Positions 19,899 to 29,276 of a DNA stretch of 64,000 bases are shown piece after piece. Position 1 is the first letter of the stretch, and each line of letters starts with the position of its first letter. Source of the stretch: Corynebacterium canis (lineage in GTDB: Bacteria > Actinomycetota > Actinomycetes > Mycobacteriales > Mycobacteriaceae); the NCBI RefSeq assembly GCF_030408595.1, contig NZ_CP047080.1:1571247-1635246 (forward strand), given 5' to 3'. The position numbers were made by a program, and so were the translations under genes. The notes below the pieces were generated by a model, which saw only the letters and a program-made list of their open reading frames with translations, did no database searches and had not been told where the DNA came from.

Positions 19899-20537
19899 CT
19901 AGCTGACCACATTGTTTCTAAAGGCCCAGATGGCGAGCTGGACGCGATTATGCGTTCCAGTTTTCGCCATCGCGGAGGACAAATGAGTTTTCACCGTCGA
20001 AGGTTCCAAGAATAGGCTCCGCGCAATTTCGGTATTGCTGAATCCTTGGCACAATGCAATTACGCAATCACGCTCCCGTGGAGTGAGCCCCGCAGAAGCA
20101 AGTGCCACGCCGGTTTTGCGGCGCGCAAACTCTGCGATGACACGGCGGGTCAGCGCGGCGTCGACAAGCCCCTCCCCGGAGGCCGCGCGCCGCACGCCTT
20201 CGACTAGGGTTTCCATCGGCGAATCCTTGAGCAGGATCCCGCACGCGCCCGCCTCCAGCGCCCCGAACACGTATTCGTCCATATCGAAGGTGGTGATTAC
20301 GATGACATTCGGCGCCGGATCCAAGGCGCGAATCGCCCGCGTGGCCGATAATCCGTCCCCATCGGGCATTCGAATATCCATACAAATAACGTCCGGGTGC
20401 AGCGCCTGGGCCTGGGCGACGGCCTCGCGTCCCGTGCCCGCCTCCCCCACCACGTCAATCTCGCCGGAAGCGCGAAAAATCGTGGCTAGGCCGGTGCGTA
20501 TGAGCGCTTCATCGTCAACAATCAACAGGCGAATCAC
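19899..20537 (-). CDS. NarL/LuxR-family response regulator
   Basis: 212 residues. The receiver domain has acidic residues DDE (8-10), phosphoacceptor Asp54 (VICMDIRMPDG) and Lys in GILLKDS. The C-terminal LuxR-type helix-turn-helix is LTPRERDCVIALCQGFSNTEIARSLFLEPSTVKTHLSSAM. The start overlaps the histidine kinase gene by 23 bases, so the two are cotranscribed. It is the last gene of an ABC ATPase-ABC permease-kinase-regulator operon, and probably controls that operon or the convergent FtsX-type ABC module. Confidence 0.93.
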   Translation of the reverse strand: MIRLLIVDDEALIRTGLATIFRASGEIDVVGEAGTGREAVAQAQALHPDVICMDIRMPDGDGLSATRAIRALDPAPNVIVITTFDMDEYVFGALEAGACGILLKDSPMETLVEGVRRAASGEGLVDAALTRRVIAEFARRKTGVALASAGLTPRERDCVIALCQGFSNTEIARSLFLEPSTVKTHLSSAMAKTGTHNRVQLAIWAFRNNVVS

Positions 20538-21657
20538 GAGTTTCCTTCCATTTCAGCGCCACCAACCAGCCGTGCTCGGCCGGCCCATTCAACAATTCTG
20601 CACCACATTGAGCTGCACGTTCCCGCATTCCGGTACCGCCACGCCCCAACGGTTTTGCGGTAAAACTACCGCGGGTGTGCACCTTCAACCCTGCATCGTA
20701 CAGCGTCACCTCGACTGTGGCTCCGGGGGCGTGCTTCCGCGCATTAGTTAACGCCTCCTGCAAAATCCGGTATGCGCAGCGCTGTTCCACGGTGGTTAAA
20801 CCCTCCGACAATCCGGACCCCTGCACTCGAATATCCATGCCCAATTCGCGGCAGTGTTCGATTAACTCCGGAACGTTGTCAAGAGTTGGCTGCGGCGCAT
20901 TATCCACCTCCGCCGCGGTATAGTTACGCAACGTTGACACCGTCGCACGTACGTCCGCAAGAGCCGCAGAAATACTTGCAGAAACGCCTTCAAGATGAGA
21001 GCGCGCCGCCGCCGGATCCGTATCCAACATTGCCCGCGCAGCCGTAGTCTGAATGGCGATGCTGCTCAGATGATGCGCCGTAGTATCGTGCAACTCCCGC
21101 GCAATCCTCGTACGTTCCTCCGCAAGGATCATTTGCCGTTGCGCATCCTGAAGCCGCTGATTACTCAGCACAATAAACCCAGTGAGCGCGCCGCCGCCGA
21201 GCGTTAATAGCGCCGTAACCAACGATGCGAGCGCTAGAATCGGTGTATTGATTCTCAATACCGGAACCACCATCGCAGGCATCGCATACACAATCGAAAC
21301 GATAATAATTCCGGGAATTAAATGACGCACCGGATGCTGCGAATAGCGCACCAGCGCATACGCTAAAAATAGCAAGGCTAACCCTTGGCCCGCGCTCGTC
21401 GGCGGGACCTGCATGACTGGCGTGATAACGATAAAAACCTCACAACACAGGGCTAGCCAAAACATTCGAACAGGCTGGGTGCGGCGCCTCAGCATTGCGA
21501 GTGCTTGAACAACCAACATGCAGCCGGTCACCGCAATGGTTACAGGCTGCATGGGAGGCAAATTAACGGGCAGGGACTGCGTGAGCCACAGCGAGATTAC
21601 TGTGTTTAAAACTCCAGTACAGAGCACTATTACACAGAGAATCCGATCCGTTACCAT
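20515..21657 (-). CDS. Membrane sensor histidine kinase (HisKA_3)
   Basis: 380 residues from an ATG at 21657, two bases after the stop of the upstream permease gene. Five or six membrane helices fill about residues 1-150. The dimerisation/phosphoacceptor motif ERTRIARELHDTTAHHLSSIAIQT carries the conserved His, and the ATPase domain has ALTNARKHAP and GRGGTGMRERAAQCGAEL. This is the NarL-partner class of kinase without a large extracytoplasmic sensor, typical of intramembrane-sensing kinases linked to ABC transporters. A longer frame from 21729 would overlap the permease gene and is less likely. Confidence 0.9.
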   Translation of the reverse strand: MVTDRILCVIVLCTGVLNTVISLWLTQSLPVNLPPMQPVTIAVTGCMLVVQALAMLRRRTQPVRMFWLALCCEVFIVITPVMQVPPTSAGQGLALLFLAYALVRYSQHPVRHLIPGIIIVSIVYAMPAMVVPVLRINTPILALASLVTALLTLGGGALTGFIVLSNQRLQDAQRQMILAEERTRIARELHDTTAHHLSSIAIQTTAARAMLDTDPAAARSHLEGVSASISAALADVRATVSTLRNYTAAEVDNAPQPTLDNVPELIEHCRELGMDIRVQGSGLSEGLTTVEQRCAYRILQEALTNARKHAPGATVEVTLYDAGLKVHTRGSFTAKPLGRGGTGMRERAAQCGAELLNGPAEHGWLVALKWKETRDSPVDC

Positions 21658-21659
21658 GA

Positions 21660-22469
21660 CTATAAATTGTAGGTACGCAGGCGAAGACAACCAACAAGAC
21701 AAGCGACGAGAGCCCACCCGATACAACACAATAAGCCAGCACCGATGCCATAGCTAAGGTCATTTCCTACGCCCACGGCGGCGGCAATTGCGTGCGAGGG
21801 CATCCACGAAAGGTACTTCGCATCGTAATGCGCCAGCGTCATGATCGTGCCGATGATCACTTCCGCTCCGAGCACACCGCCGATCACGGCCGCAGCCAAA
21901 CCACCGCTACGCGTGGCTAGGGTTACGCCGGCACAAGCCAATGCCAAAAGCGTGAGCGATAGTATTCCCCGCACCCACACCAGCAGCAATTCGCCAACCT
22001 GTACGTTCCAGTCCACACCGTACAAACTCGTGACCACACCCGTGACACCAAGCGTTCCAAAACAACTCAGCGCCGCAATACTCGCCGTGCACAATGCTGT
22101 AGCTCCAAGAATATTAAGACCCCAGCGCAAACGCCCCTGCAGGACTTTCCATACCACCGCACCATGCCGGAAATTGCCCGCCACCAAAATCACGCCCAAA
22201 ACAACGGCGGCGATCTGCGAAATCACAAGCCCTCCGCTTTGGCTCGAACCCGTGATATCAAGCATTTGCAATTGGAAAATCTCCAGCTTCGGATCTAACA
22301 TTTGCAACATCTGCTGCGCTTGCGGATCCATCACCTGCACCTCCTGAATCTCCAGGAGTTTAGGCAAAAATCCCATCAACATGGAAGTCGCAAGGATTCC
22401 ACAGAACAGAATCCCACAAATAATCCTGATTACCAGTAGTTTTCTTGCCGTGTAAAGTTCACTTTTCAT
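21660..22469 (-). CDS. ABC-2-type permease subunit
   Basis: 269 residues with about six hydrophobic segments (IICGILFCGILATSMLMGF, AAVVLGVILVAGNFRHG, and others towards ALVACLVGCLRL). Topology and the neighbouring ATPase gene indicate the membrane subunit of an ABC exporter. The VLVAGNFRHGAVVWKVLQGR block resembles permeases of the bacitracin/lantibiotic-immunity kind. The ATG overlaps the stop of the ATPase gene by one base (TGATG). Overall similarity to any named transporter is weak, so the substrate is unknown. Confidence 0.8.
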   Translation of the reverse strand: MKSELYTARKLLVIRIICGILFCGILATSMLMGFLPKLLEIQEVQVMDPQAQQMLQMLDPKLEIFQLQMLDITGSSQSGGLVISQIAAVVLGVILVAGNFRHGAVVWKVLQGRLRWGLNILGATALCTASIAALSCFGTLGVTGVVTSLYGVDWNVQVGELLLVWVRGILSLTLLALACAGVTLATRSGGLAAAVIGGVLGAEVIIGTIMTLAHYDAKYLSWMPSHAIAAAVGVGNDLSYGIGAGLLCCIGWALVACLVGCLRLRTYNL

Positions 22470-23125
22470 CAGGATTCGCTCCCCATGAGTTCAAAATAGT
22501 GCTGTTCAAGGTTGTCTTGAGTTTCGCCTTCATAAACGGTTGTGCCGTTATTGATCATGGTGACTTTGCTTGCCATGATCGCGGCTTCCGCCAAATGATG
22601 CGTGGAGATCACCACGGCGTTACCCGCCGCCGCATACCGTTGCAAAAAACTAGTCAACCAACGGATTCCTTCGGGGTCTAGGCCATTTGCAGGCTCATCA
22701 AGAAGCAATAATTTCGGTTGGGTAGCCAATGCCGCAGCAAGCGCTATTCGACGCCGCATACCCAACGAATACTGCCCCAACTTACGGTCCGCGTGCCTAG
22801 CCATGTCGACCAGTTCCAAAAGCTCATCGGCTCGCTTAGCAGGCAAGCCGCGATGCAACAGCACCGCCACGAGATGCTGGCGACCAGTCAATCCGGGGAG
22901 TAAGCCACCGTCATCGAGAAGGATGCCAACGTCAGGGGTGATCGTGATTTCTCCGGTGTGTTTGATCAGCCCCAAAAGGGACTTCAGCAGCGTGGTTTTA
23001 CCAGCGCCGTTTGGCCCCAACAGGGCCACCACCTCTCCCGGCTTTGCACTTAAGTGCGCGTTTTTCAACGCCTCAGTATGGCCGAAGCGAACACATACGT
23101 CTCGGCCTTCAAGTAATCTGCTCAT
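22469..23125 (-). CDS. ABC transporter ATP-binding protein
   Basis: 218 residues. Walker A GPNGAGKTT, a signature region LGQYSLGMRRRIALAAAL (the usual LSGGQ reads YSLGM, as in many drug/antibiotic-export ATPases), Walker B LLLLDEPANGLD and H-loop VVISTHHLAEA. First gene of a four-gene operon with a permease, histidine kinase and response regulator. The class commonly exports or detoxifies peptides or drugs; that is family knowledge, not shown here. No strong promoter could be fixed in the 130 bases upstream. Confidence 0.9.
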   Translation of the reverse strand: MSRLLEGRDVCVRFGHTEALKNAHLSAKPGEVVALLGPNGAGKTTLLKSLLGLIKHTGEITITPDVGILLDDGGLLPGLTGRQHLVAVLLHRGLPAKRADELLELVDMARHADRKLGQYSLGMRRRIALAAALATQPKLLLLDEPANGLDPEGIRWLTSFLQRYAAAGNAVVISTHHLAEAAIMASKVTMINNGTTVYEGETQDNLEQHYFELMGSES

Positions 23126-23217
23126 ACCTTTATCGTGCCGATAGCCACCTGGAAAAACATCCCCTGAACAGGCGATTTTCCAATCTCCCCCAAATGGTGG
23201 AGGCGGGCGCGGCGTCG

Positions 23218-23244
23218 AAAAGCGGGCTGCTCAAGGCAACCCGC
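23218..23244 (-). terminator. Terminator of the dcu gene
   Basis: Read on the minus strand: AGCGGGTTGCC, a short loop, then a GCAGCCCGC arm followed by TTTT, starting 15 bases after the dcu stop codon. It is a typical intrinsic terminator. Confidence 0.8.
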
Positions 23245-23258
23245 TCTGTGGCAGTCGA

Positions 23259-24566
23259 CTACAAAATAATGGACCCAAAAAGGAACCCGAATGCGACGGC
23301 AAGGGCGATACACAAAGTACCCGGAATGATAAAGGAATGGTTGAATACAAACTTTCCAATCCGTGTGGAACCGGTATCATCCATTTCCACAGCCGCAAGC
23401 AATGTCGGATACGTGGGGAGAACAAACAGCGAGGACACTGCGGCGAACGATGCTATGGCCGTCAGCGGTGAAACGCCCACCGCCAATGCGGCCGGCATCA
23501 GCGCCTTCGCCGTCGCGGCCTGCGAGTACAGCAAGGCAGCGGCGAAGAATAGCACCACGGCCAGCATCCACGGGTACGCCTGCAACACGTTGCCGGAAAG
23601 CACCTTGATGTCCTCAATGTAGGCGTTGATAATGGTCGTGCCGAGCCAGGCCACGCCCATCACGCACACGCACGCGGACATGCCCGATTTGAACACCTGT
23701 GTACCTGCGATTTCCGAGGCGGGAATGCGGCACACAATGGTGATTACGGTTGCTGTCGCCAACATAATGGACATAATCGCCTCATTACGCGGCAATGTCG
23801 GTTCAGTAATCAATCCGACCTGTTCCGAGATCGCTGTTGCATAACACATCACGATCACAATGGCGGCGAGGAAAATCCATACGGATTGGCGCGCCGCCTT
23901 TGTGGGAACATAATCTGAACCCTTGGGCTGCTTGACTAAACCTTGTTCCAATCTTTGCTGATAGATGGGGTCATCTTCGAGTTCTTTGCCCAATTTATTT
24001 GTGACAAATGCGGTTGGGAATATCGCAAAAAATGTTGCTGGTATAACCACCGCAAGTAACTCTAAATATCCGACGCCCAGCGGCTCCATAAGCGAAGCCA
24101 TAAACACAACCGCCGCCGAGATTGGCGATGCCGTGATGGCTAGCTGCGAGGAAACCACCGCAATAGACAACGGGCGAGACGGGCGTACCTTCCCGTCCTT
24201 TGCCACCTCCGCAATCACCGGCAATGTGGAAAACGCGGTATGCCCGGTGCCTGCGAATAGGGTCATTAAATAGGTCACCAACGGTGCCAAATAGGTAACG
24301 TAACGGGGACGTTTACGCAATACGCGTTCCGCTACGAACACCAAGTAATCCATGCCTCCGGCACGTTGCATCGCCGCGATTGCGGCGATCACCGTCATAA
24401 TGATGCCGATGACATCGAAGGGAATATCGTCTCGGGTTACTGGGACGCCAACGAGGCCGAGCAGCAACACGCCTAGCCCGCCGGCGAGGCCGATCGCCAC
24501 AGAACCCAACCGGGCCCCCAAAACAATGGCCCCGATAACGATTAGAATGCATAAAACTAAAAACAC
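23259..24566 (-). CDS. dcu: Anaerobic C4-dicarboxylate transporter, Dcu family
   Basis: 435 residues with about ten to twelve membrane helices, the size of E. coli DcuA/DcuB. Blocks such as VTRDDIPFDVIGIIMTVIAAIAAMQRAGGMDYLV, GTGHTAFSTLPVIAEVAKD and SQLAITASPISAAVVFM are characteristic of the family. It exchanges fumarate/aspartate for succinate across the membrane. GTG start with AAGGAG seven bases upstream. It lies directly downstream of aspA on the same strand, so aspartate uptake, deamination to fumarate and succinate export are probably linked for fumarate respiration. Whether it is DcuA- or DcuB-like cannot be decided by eye. Confidence 0.92.
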   Translation of the reverse strand: MFLVLCILIVIGAIVLGARLGSVAIGLAGGLGVLLLGLVGVPVTRDDIPFDVIGIIMTVIAAIAAMQRAGGMDYLVFVAERVLRKRPRYVTYLAPLVTYLMTLFAGTGHTAFSTLPVIAEVAKDGKVRPSRPLSIAVVSSQLAITASPISAAVVFMASLMEPLGVGYLELLAVVIPATFFAIFPTAFVTNKLGKELEDDPIYQQRLEQGLVKQPKGSDYVPTKAARQSVWIFLAAIVIVMCYATAISEQVGLITEPTLPRNEAIMSIMLATATVITIVCRIPASEIAGTQVFKSGMSACVCVMGVAWLGTTIINAYIEDIKVLSGNVLQAYPWMLAVVLFFAAALLYSQAATAKALMPAALAVGVSPLTAIASFAAVSSLFVLPTYPTLLAAVEMDDTGSTRIGKFVFNHSFIIPGTLCIALAVAFGFLFGSIIL

Positions 24567-24642
24567 GTTTACTCCTTCAGATTATGATGTGAGCAGACGA
24601 CATCCTTAGCTACACGAAACATCCCCTCCTTCCGCGGAACCG

Positions 24643-24669
24643 AAAAAGGCCCCAATGCGGGGCCCTTTT
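24643..24669 (-). terminator. Terminator between aspA and dcu
   Basis: Read on the minus strand: AAAAGGGCCCCGCATTGGGG, continuing CCTTTTT, gives a GGCCCC/GGGGCC stem, ATTG-type loop and T tract, starting two bases after the aspA stop. It would reduce readthrough into dcu. Confidence 0.82.
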
Positions 24670-24670
24670 C

Positions 24671-26215
24671 CTAGTTCTCCAAGTATAATTTCCCGCGGAA
24701 GACTGGGTGCATCAGGTTTTCCTTGGAAAGAACCTGGTCCAGAGTCTTCTCATCCATAAGCCCTTTTTCCAGGACCAATTCACGAACCGACTTTCCGGTT
24801 GCGGCGGCCTCCTTGCCAATCATGTCGCCGTTATGGTGCCCGATAAAAGGGTTCAGATACGTGACAATGCCAATGGAATTATCCACGTATTGGCGGCACA
24901 CCTCCGGATTTGCAGTGATATCCACAACGCACTTGGTGCGCAACGTCTCCGCAGCGTTGCCAAGGAAACGGATGGACTGGAACAAGGCCTCACCGATCAC
25001 CGGCTCCATGACATTCAGCTGCAGCTGGCCAGCTTCGGCGGCCATGGTCACGGTCAAGTCATTGCCAAACACCTTGAAGCACACCTGGTTGACAACCTCC
25101 GGGATCACCGGGTTCACCTTGGCCGGCATGATCGAGGAACCAGCGGCGCGCGGCGGCAGGTTGATCTCGTTCAACCCGGCACGCGGACCCGACGACAGCA
25201 GCCGCAGATCATTACAGATCTTGGAAAGCTTCATCGCGGCACGCTTCACCGCGCCATGAGCAAGCACATATGCGCCCGTATCAGAGGTCGCCTCAATCAA
25301 GTCTCGCGCCGACTTCATTTCCAGGCCCGTGACCTCGGACAAGGTAGCCGTCACTTGGTGCCGATACCCGGCCGGGGTATTCACACCGGTACCGATAGCG
25401 GTAGCGCCCAGGTTGATCTCCAGCAAACGATTCGCAGACATACGCAGGATCGCCTGCTCTTCAGCCAGGTTGTGGGCAAAGGCCAAGAACTCCTCGCCAA
25501 GAGTCATAGGCACGGCATCCTGCAACTGGGTTCGACCCATCTTCAGAATGTCCATGAACTCCGAGCCTTTGGCGTTAAACGCCGATTGCAGGGCGTCGAA
25601 ACGCACGATGAGCTCCTGCATAGCCGCGTACACGCCGAGGCGGAAACCGGTGGGGTACGCGTCATTGGTGGACTGGCTCATATTGACATCATCATTGGGG
25701 TTAATGATGTGATAGGAACCCTTCGGCTCGCCCAAGTATTCGAGCGCTAGGTTGGCGACCACCTCATTAGTATTCATGTTCAAACTGGTGCCAGCGCCAC
25801 CCTGGAACACGTCGATCGGGAATTGATCCATGCAGCGACCATGCTCCAAGATTTCATCGCACGCCCATACGATCGCCTCGCACTTTTTGCCAGGGAGCGT
25901 GTGCAACCTGCGGTTCGCCAATGCGCACGCCTTCTTGACCTGCACCATGCCCCGAATAAACTCCGGAACCTGATTGATGGTCGTACGCGAAATCTGGTAG
26001 TTTTCGATGGCCCGCAATGTATGCACACCGTAGTACGCATCATTGGGGACTTCCATCTTGCCGAGCAGATCCTCCTCGATACGGAACCCCGGTTTCCCCG
26101 ATTTGTTCGAAGCTTGGCTTGGTGCGCCAGCTGCGGGTTCCGCAGGTGCAACAGGCTTTTCTTGTGAATCAACCTTGGTGTCTTCGGCGGCTGTTTGCGC
26201 CTTCCTCTTACTCAT
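24671..26215 (-). CDS. aspA: Aspartate ammonia-lyase (aspartase)
   Basis: 514 residues. Converts L-aspartate to fumarate and ammonia. The superfamily signature [15 protein letters not shown] is present, as are [23 protein letters not shown] and [14 protein letters not shown]. About 45 residues at the N-terminus are a low-complexity Lys/Ala/Pro/Glu extension ([17 protein letters not shown]) before the conserved [20 protein letters not shown]; corynebacterial aspartases share such an extension, E. coli AspA does not. The start at 26215 is preferred to 26284. It lies downstream of hisG, a position conserved in corynebacteria, and upstream of dcu. Confidence 0.95.
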   Translation of the reverse strand: MSKRKAQTAAEDTKVDSQEKPVAPAEPAAGAPSQASNKSGKPGFRIEEDLLGKMEVPNDAYYGVHTLRAIENYQISRTTINQVPEFIRGMVQVKKACALANRRLHTLPGKKCEAIVWACDEILEHGRCMDQFPIDVFQGGAGTSLNMNTNEVVANLALEYLGEPKGSYHIINPNDDVNMSQSTNDAYPTGFRLGVYAAMQELIVRFDALQSAFNAKGSEFMDILKMGRTQLQDAVPMTLGEEFLAFAHNLAEEQAILRMSANRLLEINLGATAIGTGVNTPAGYRHQVTATLSEVTGLEMKSARDLIEATSDTGAYVLAHGAVKRAAMKLSKICNDLRLLSSGPRAGLNEINLPPRAAGSSIMPAKVNPVIPEVVNQVCFKVFGNDLTVTMAAEAGQLQLNVMEPVIGEALFQSIRFLGNAAETLRTKCVVDITANPEVCRQYVDNSIGIVTYLNPFIGHHNGDMIGKEAAATGKSVRELVLEKGLMDEKTLDQVLSKENLMHPVFRGKLYLEN

Positions 26216-26420
26216 GAGCGGTGTACCTCCATGGGAATCGGTGCGGGGACTTACACTACCGATTGTACGCCTGGTAACAACCACTTATTGCTGCTAGTGA
26301 TAACATTTTGCGCCATTTTGGAAGGATCACGCGAAGCGGGGTCCGGTGAGACCATTTGCAGCCGAAAATCTCGGCGTTTTACGGTCTTCTCACACCCCTG
26401 GAACACCCCCGATGGTAGCG

Positions 26421-26443
26421 CGCGGCACCTCCCCCGTGCCGCG
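26421..26443 (-). terminator. GC-rich hairpin after hisG
   Basis: Perfect inverted repeat CGCGGCAC / GTGCCGCG with a 7-base loop, 6 bases past the hisG stop. It lacks a T tract on the minus strand, so it may be a Rho-independent terminator only in a loose sense or an mRNA 3' stabiliser. Confidence 0.45.
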
Positions 26444-26448
26444 GCGCA

Positions 26449-27294
26449 TTAAATACGTGCGATGCGAATCTCGGAAGCGAGGATCGCGCGGGCCCCCAGC
26501 GCCGCCAACTCATCCATGATCGCATTTGCTTCGGACTTTGGAACCATGGCCCGAACCGCAACCCAATCCTCAAGTGCCAGCGGAGACACCGTGGGGCCCG
26601 AAAGCCCCGGCGTGATTTTCGTGGCTTCCTTGAGCAGGTTGCGTTGCACATTGTAGTCCAGCATGAGGAAGTTCTGCGCGTGCAGAATGCCTTCAACCCG
26701 GCGCAATAAAACCTGCTGTTCGGGGGTGATCGGAGCGTTTTTGCGCCCCACGATCACGGCCTCGGAATCCACCAGCGGTTCGCCGAAAGGTTCCAATCCT
26801 TGCTGGCGGAGCGTGCGCCCCGTAGAAACCACGTCGGCGATGGCATCCGCCACGCCCAATTTAATGGAAATCTCCACCGCGCCATCCAGCCGAATCACTT
26901 CCGCGGTGATGCCACGCTTGGCTAGGTCTTTCCGAACAACGTTTGGATAAGAGGTAGCGATGCGCTTGCCGTGCAGCATGTCCACCGTCCAGTCCTGGTC
27001 ACGCGGCGCGGCATAACGAAACGTAGAGGCGCCGAAACTCAGACTCAGAATCTCGCTGACATCAGCCATCGAATCCGCCGCGAGATCGCGCCCGGTGATG
27101 CCGAGATCAAGGTGCCCGTTCGCGACGTAGATGGCAATGTCTTTCGGACGCAGAAAGAAAAACTCGACGTTATTGGTTTTGTCTATGACCGTGAGGGATT
27201 TCGAATCGCCGCGGCCGACGTAGCCTGCCTCACGCAGGATCTCCACCGCCGCCTCAGACAGCGAACCTTTATTCGGAACAGCAACTTTAAGCAT
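26449..27294 (-). CDS. hisG: ATP phosphoribosyltransferase HisG (long form)
   Basis: 281 residues. First enzyme of histidine biosynthesis; condenses ATP with PRPP. The protein matches the long homohexameric HisG of corynebacteria nearly throughout: [20 protein letters not shown] at the start, [33 protein letters not shown] (PRPP-binding region), GRTLRQQGL and a C-terminal regulatory domain ending [15 protein letters not shown] 27294 is preferred to 27303 because it matches the family start. It lies 11 bases after the HAD-HisE fusion gene, so the first two steps of the pathway are cotranscribed. The C-terminal domain is the site of histidine feedback inhibition in this class. Confidence 0.97.
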   Translation of the reverse strand: MLKVAVPNKGSLSEAAVEILREAGYVGRGDSKSLTVIDKTNNVEFFFLRPKDIAIYVANGHLDLGITGRDLAADSMADVSEILSLSFGASTFRYAAPRDQDWTVDMLHGKRIATSYPNVVRKDLAKRGITAEVIRLDGAVEISIKLGVADAIADVVSTGRTLRQQGLEPFGEPLVDSEAVIVGRKNAPITPEQQVLLRRVEGILHAQNFLMLDYNVQRNLLKEATKITPGLSGPTVSPLALEDWVAVRAMVPKSEANAIMDELAALGARAILASEIRIARI

Positions 27295-27305
27295 TGTTGG
27301 CAACC

Positions 27306-28193
27306 TCAGAGGTATTTATAAACATCGTCAGGAGTCACGCCACGCGCCACCATCATGACTTGGGTCCAATACAATAGCTGCGAGATTTCCTCCGCCAGCT
27401 CTTCTTTCGATTGGTACTCGGCGGCCAACCACACCTCGCCGGCCTCCTCGATGACCTTTTTCCCCAACGCATGAACACCCTTATCAAGTGCTGCGACGGT
27501 GCCGGAACCCTCGGGGCGAGAAGCCGCACGATCAACAAGCTCGGAATACAGCGAGTCAAAATTTTTCACGGTGGACATTGTTTCATACCATTGGCGCAAG
27601 TCAGAGACTCCCACCCCCTCAAACGTGGGCAATTTAGTTACGTCGATGACGCAACACCCAGCCGCCCGCGCGGCCCTCATGCCCGCCGCCGAATCCTCGA
27701 AAACCAAACACTCATCCGAACGTACGCCCAGCTGGAGGGCCGCGGCGGTGTAGCCTTCTGGGTCCGGCTTGCCCCGCGCGACGTCGTCACCCGTGATGCT
27801 GCCAGCGAAGCGGTGCGCGCCGACCCTGGCTATCGCGCCGTCGGCAAGCCTGCGCGCGGTGTTGGTGACTACGAAGCACGGCACTTGCTCGCTGGCGAGG
27901 GCGTCGAGAAGCGCGGGGACGCCCGGGGTGATCTCCGCGTGGGGAATCAGTTGCGCCATACGCGTGTGCATCCATTCGAAGTAATGTTCGTGCGTTTCGG
28001 CGGACCATTCGGCGCCCGCGTGATCCAAACAAACTTTCAGTGCGTGCGTGAAGGTGCCGCCGATGGTTGTGAGGTGCAACTCTGGGGTTAGGCGCCTGCC
28101 GATTATTTCGCTCATCTCAAATGTGGCTTGGGCCCATAGCGGCTCGGATTGTATCAGCGTGCCGTCCATATCCCATAAAACTGCTTTTAGCAT
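27306..28193 (-). CDS. hisE: HAD-family phosphatase fused to phosphoribosyl-ATP pyrophosphatase HisE
   Basis: A single 295-residue frame. Residues 1-about 200 are a HAD phosphatase of the beta-phosphoglucomutase/phosphoglycolate type: nucleophile motif [13 protein letters not shown], then [21 protein letters not shown] and [16 protein letters not shown]. Residues about 206-295 are a complete His[38 protein letters not shown] and [17 protein letters not shown]. HisE hydrolyses phosphoribosyl-ATP to phosphoribosyl-AMP. In C. glutamicum hisE is a stand-alone gene of under 90 codons; here no stop separates it from the HAD part. Internal starts (ATG 27578 or a nearby GTG) lack good ribosome sites but could still yield free HisE. 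The substrate of the HAD part is unknown. Confidence 0.88.
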   Translation of the reverse strand: MLKAVLWDMDGTLIQSEPLWAQATFEMSEIIGRRLTPELHLTTIGGTFTHALKVCLDHAGAEWSAETHEHYFEWMHTRMAQLIPHAEITPGVPALLDALASEQVPCFVVTNTARRLADGAIARVGAHRFAGSITGDDVARGKPDPEGYTAAALQLGVRSDECLVFEDSAAGMRAARAAGCCVIDVTKLPTFEGVGVSDLRQWYETMSTVKNFDSLYSELVDRAASRPEGSGTVAALDKGVHALGKKVIEEAGEVWLAAEYQSKEELAEEISQLLYWTQVMMVARGVTPDDVYKYL

Positions 28194-28296
28194 AATTCTT
28201 AGCTTACCTCGCGGTTTTACATGGTCGCTTGAGTGTAATTTTGCGGTCCGCAATTAAACATCTTCGTAATTACTACTACTCAACTTATATTCTCGG

Positions 28297-28302
28297 TACA
28301 GT
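28297..28302 (+). promoter_or_regulatory. Putative -10 element of the P-loop kinase gene (leaderless mRNA)
   Basis: TACAGT followed by six bases and then ATG at 28309, with no ribosome site between. This is the spacing expected for a leaderless transcript. Confidence 0.4.
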
Positions 28303-28308
28303 GATGCT

Positions 28309-28785
28309 ATGAAACGTGTACTTATCTTGGGCCGAGGCGGGGCAGGCAAATCCACGCTTGCTCAAGCTCTGGCACACCGTTTGCAAATCGAACACATCAA
28401 TTTGGATTCCATATTCTGGCAAGCCAACCTCTCCCCTACACCGCCGGAACAATGGCGCAAAATACAAGACGGAATAATCGCCAAAAATTCCTGGATTATC
28501 GATGGCGATTTGGGCCCCTACGATAAGGACCTAGGCGCCCGAATTGCAGCCGCAGACACGATTATGGTGCTGGATTATCCGCTCGGAATTTGCGCGTGGC
28601 GCACCGTGCGCCGCGGTAAGGAAAACGGCGAATATTGGCGTTGGCTGCTCAGTTACCGCATCAAGCACCTTCCTCGGATCAAACGCTTGATCCAAAAGTT
28701 TGGCCGTCACGCCACGGTCCACTACATACACAGCCCGTGGGGCATACCCGATCTTTTGAACCGCGCCGCGGCACTTCCAAAATAG
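28309..28785 (+). CDS. P-loop NTPase, small-molecule kinase-like (topology-modulation/FlaR type)
   Basis: 158 residues. The N-terminal P-loop [18 protein letters not shown] is followed by INLDSIFWQAN, WIIDGDLGPYDKDLGARIAAADTIMVLDYPLGICAWRTVRR and a basic C-terminal half. This pattern is that of small adenylate-kinase-like proteins annotated as topology modulation protein or AAA family. It probably phosphorylates a nucleotide or other small molecule, but the substrate is unknown. It lies upstream of an Imm1-like gene on the same strand, 68 bases apart. Confidence 0.7.
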   Translation: MKRVLILGRGGAGKSTLAQALAHRLQIEHINLDSIFWQANLSPTPPEQWRKIQDGIIAKNSWIIDGDLGPYDKDLGARIAAADTIMVLDYPLGICAWRTVRRGKENGEYWRWLLSYRIKHLPRIKRLIQKFGRHATVHYIHSPWGIPDLLNRAAALPK

Positions 28786-28853
28786 CCAGCCGAACGCACC
28801 TGGTTCGGGCCCGCACAATCCACCGCATTAATCGAGGTCAGAGGAGAAAAACA

Positions 28854-29276
28854 ATGCAAGCATTCTTAGATGACTGGCACGGTGAAACCTGCACCCAAGA
28901 CGAACTCGTGCTCAGCGACGATACGGAAATCCCGCCGCTGATCAACCGCCTCGACGGCGAGCAACACACGTTACTATCGTTCGTGGTTGCGGACGATAAC
29001 CTGCTGCAGATCGCCGGCGGACCGGAGCATTTTGTGATCACCAGCGCGGAATCGGAGACGATCCACAACCTCACCAACCCCAACACACACGCGACGGAAC
29101 GCATCACCGTGGTCGCCGGAGGCAACGAAGGCCAGTTCGAACCGAAGTATGTGGTGACGCGCAGCGAGGCAACCAAGTGCGCGCTCGCCTACTTCCACAC
29201 GCAAAAAATCCCGACGGAAGACCCAAGGTTTGCGTGGGAAACCTTCGATGCTCCCGTTCGGGATCCGGAGACTTAG
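28854..29276 (+). CDS. Imm1-like immunity protein
   Basis: 140 residues, acidic, ATG with GAGGAGA nine bases upstream. The central LLQIAGGPEHFVITSAE and the C-terminal ALAYFHTQKIPTEDPRFAWE resemble the Imm1 family of immunity proteins, which protect actinobacteria against contact-dependent or secreted polymorphic toxins. No toxin gene lies beside it, so it would be an orphan immunity gene or a protein with another role. Its stop overlaps the stop of the convergent Dyp-peroxidase gene by four bases. The family call is by eye and tentative. Confidence 0.5.
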   Translation: MQAFLDDWHGETCTQDELVLSDDTEIPPLINRLDGEQHTLLSFVVADDNLLQIAGGPEHFVITSAESETIHNLTNPNTHATERITVVAGGNEGQFEPKYVVTRSEATKCALAYFHTQKIPTEDPRFAWETFDAPVRDPET

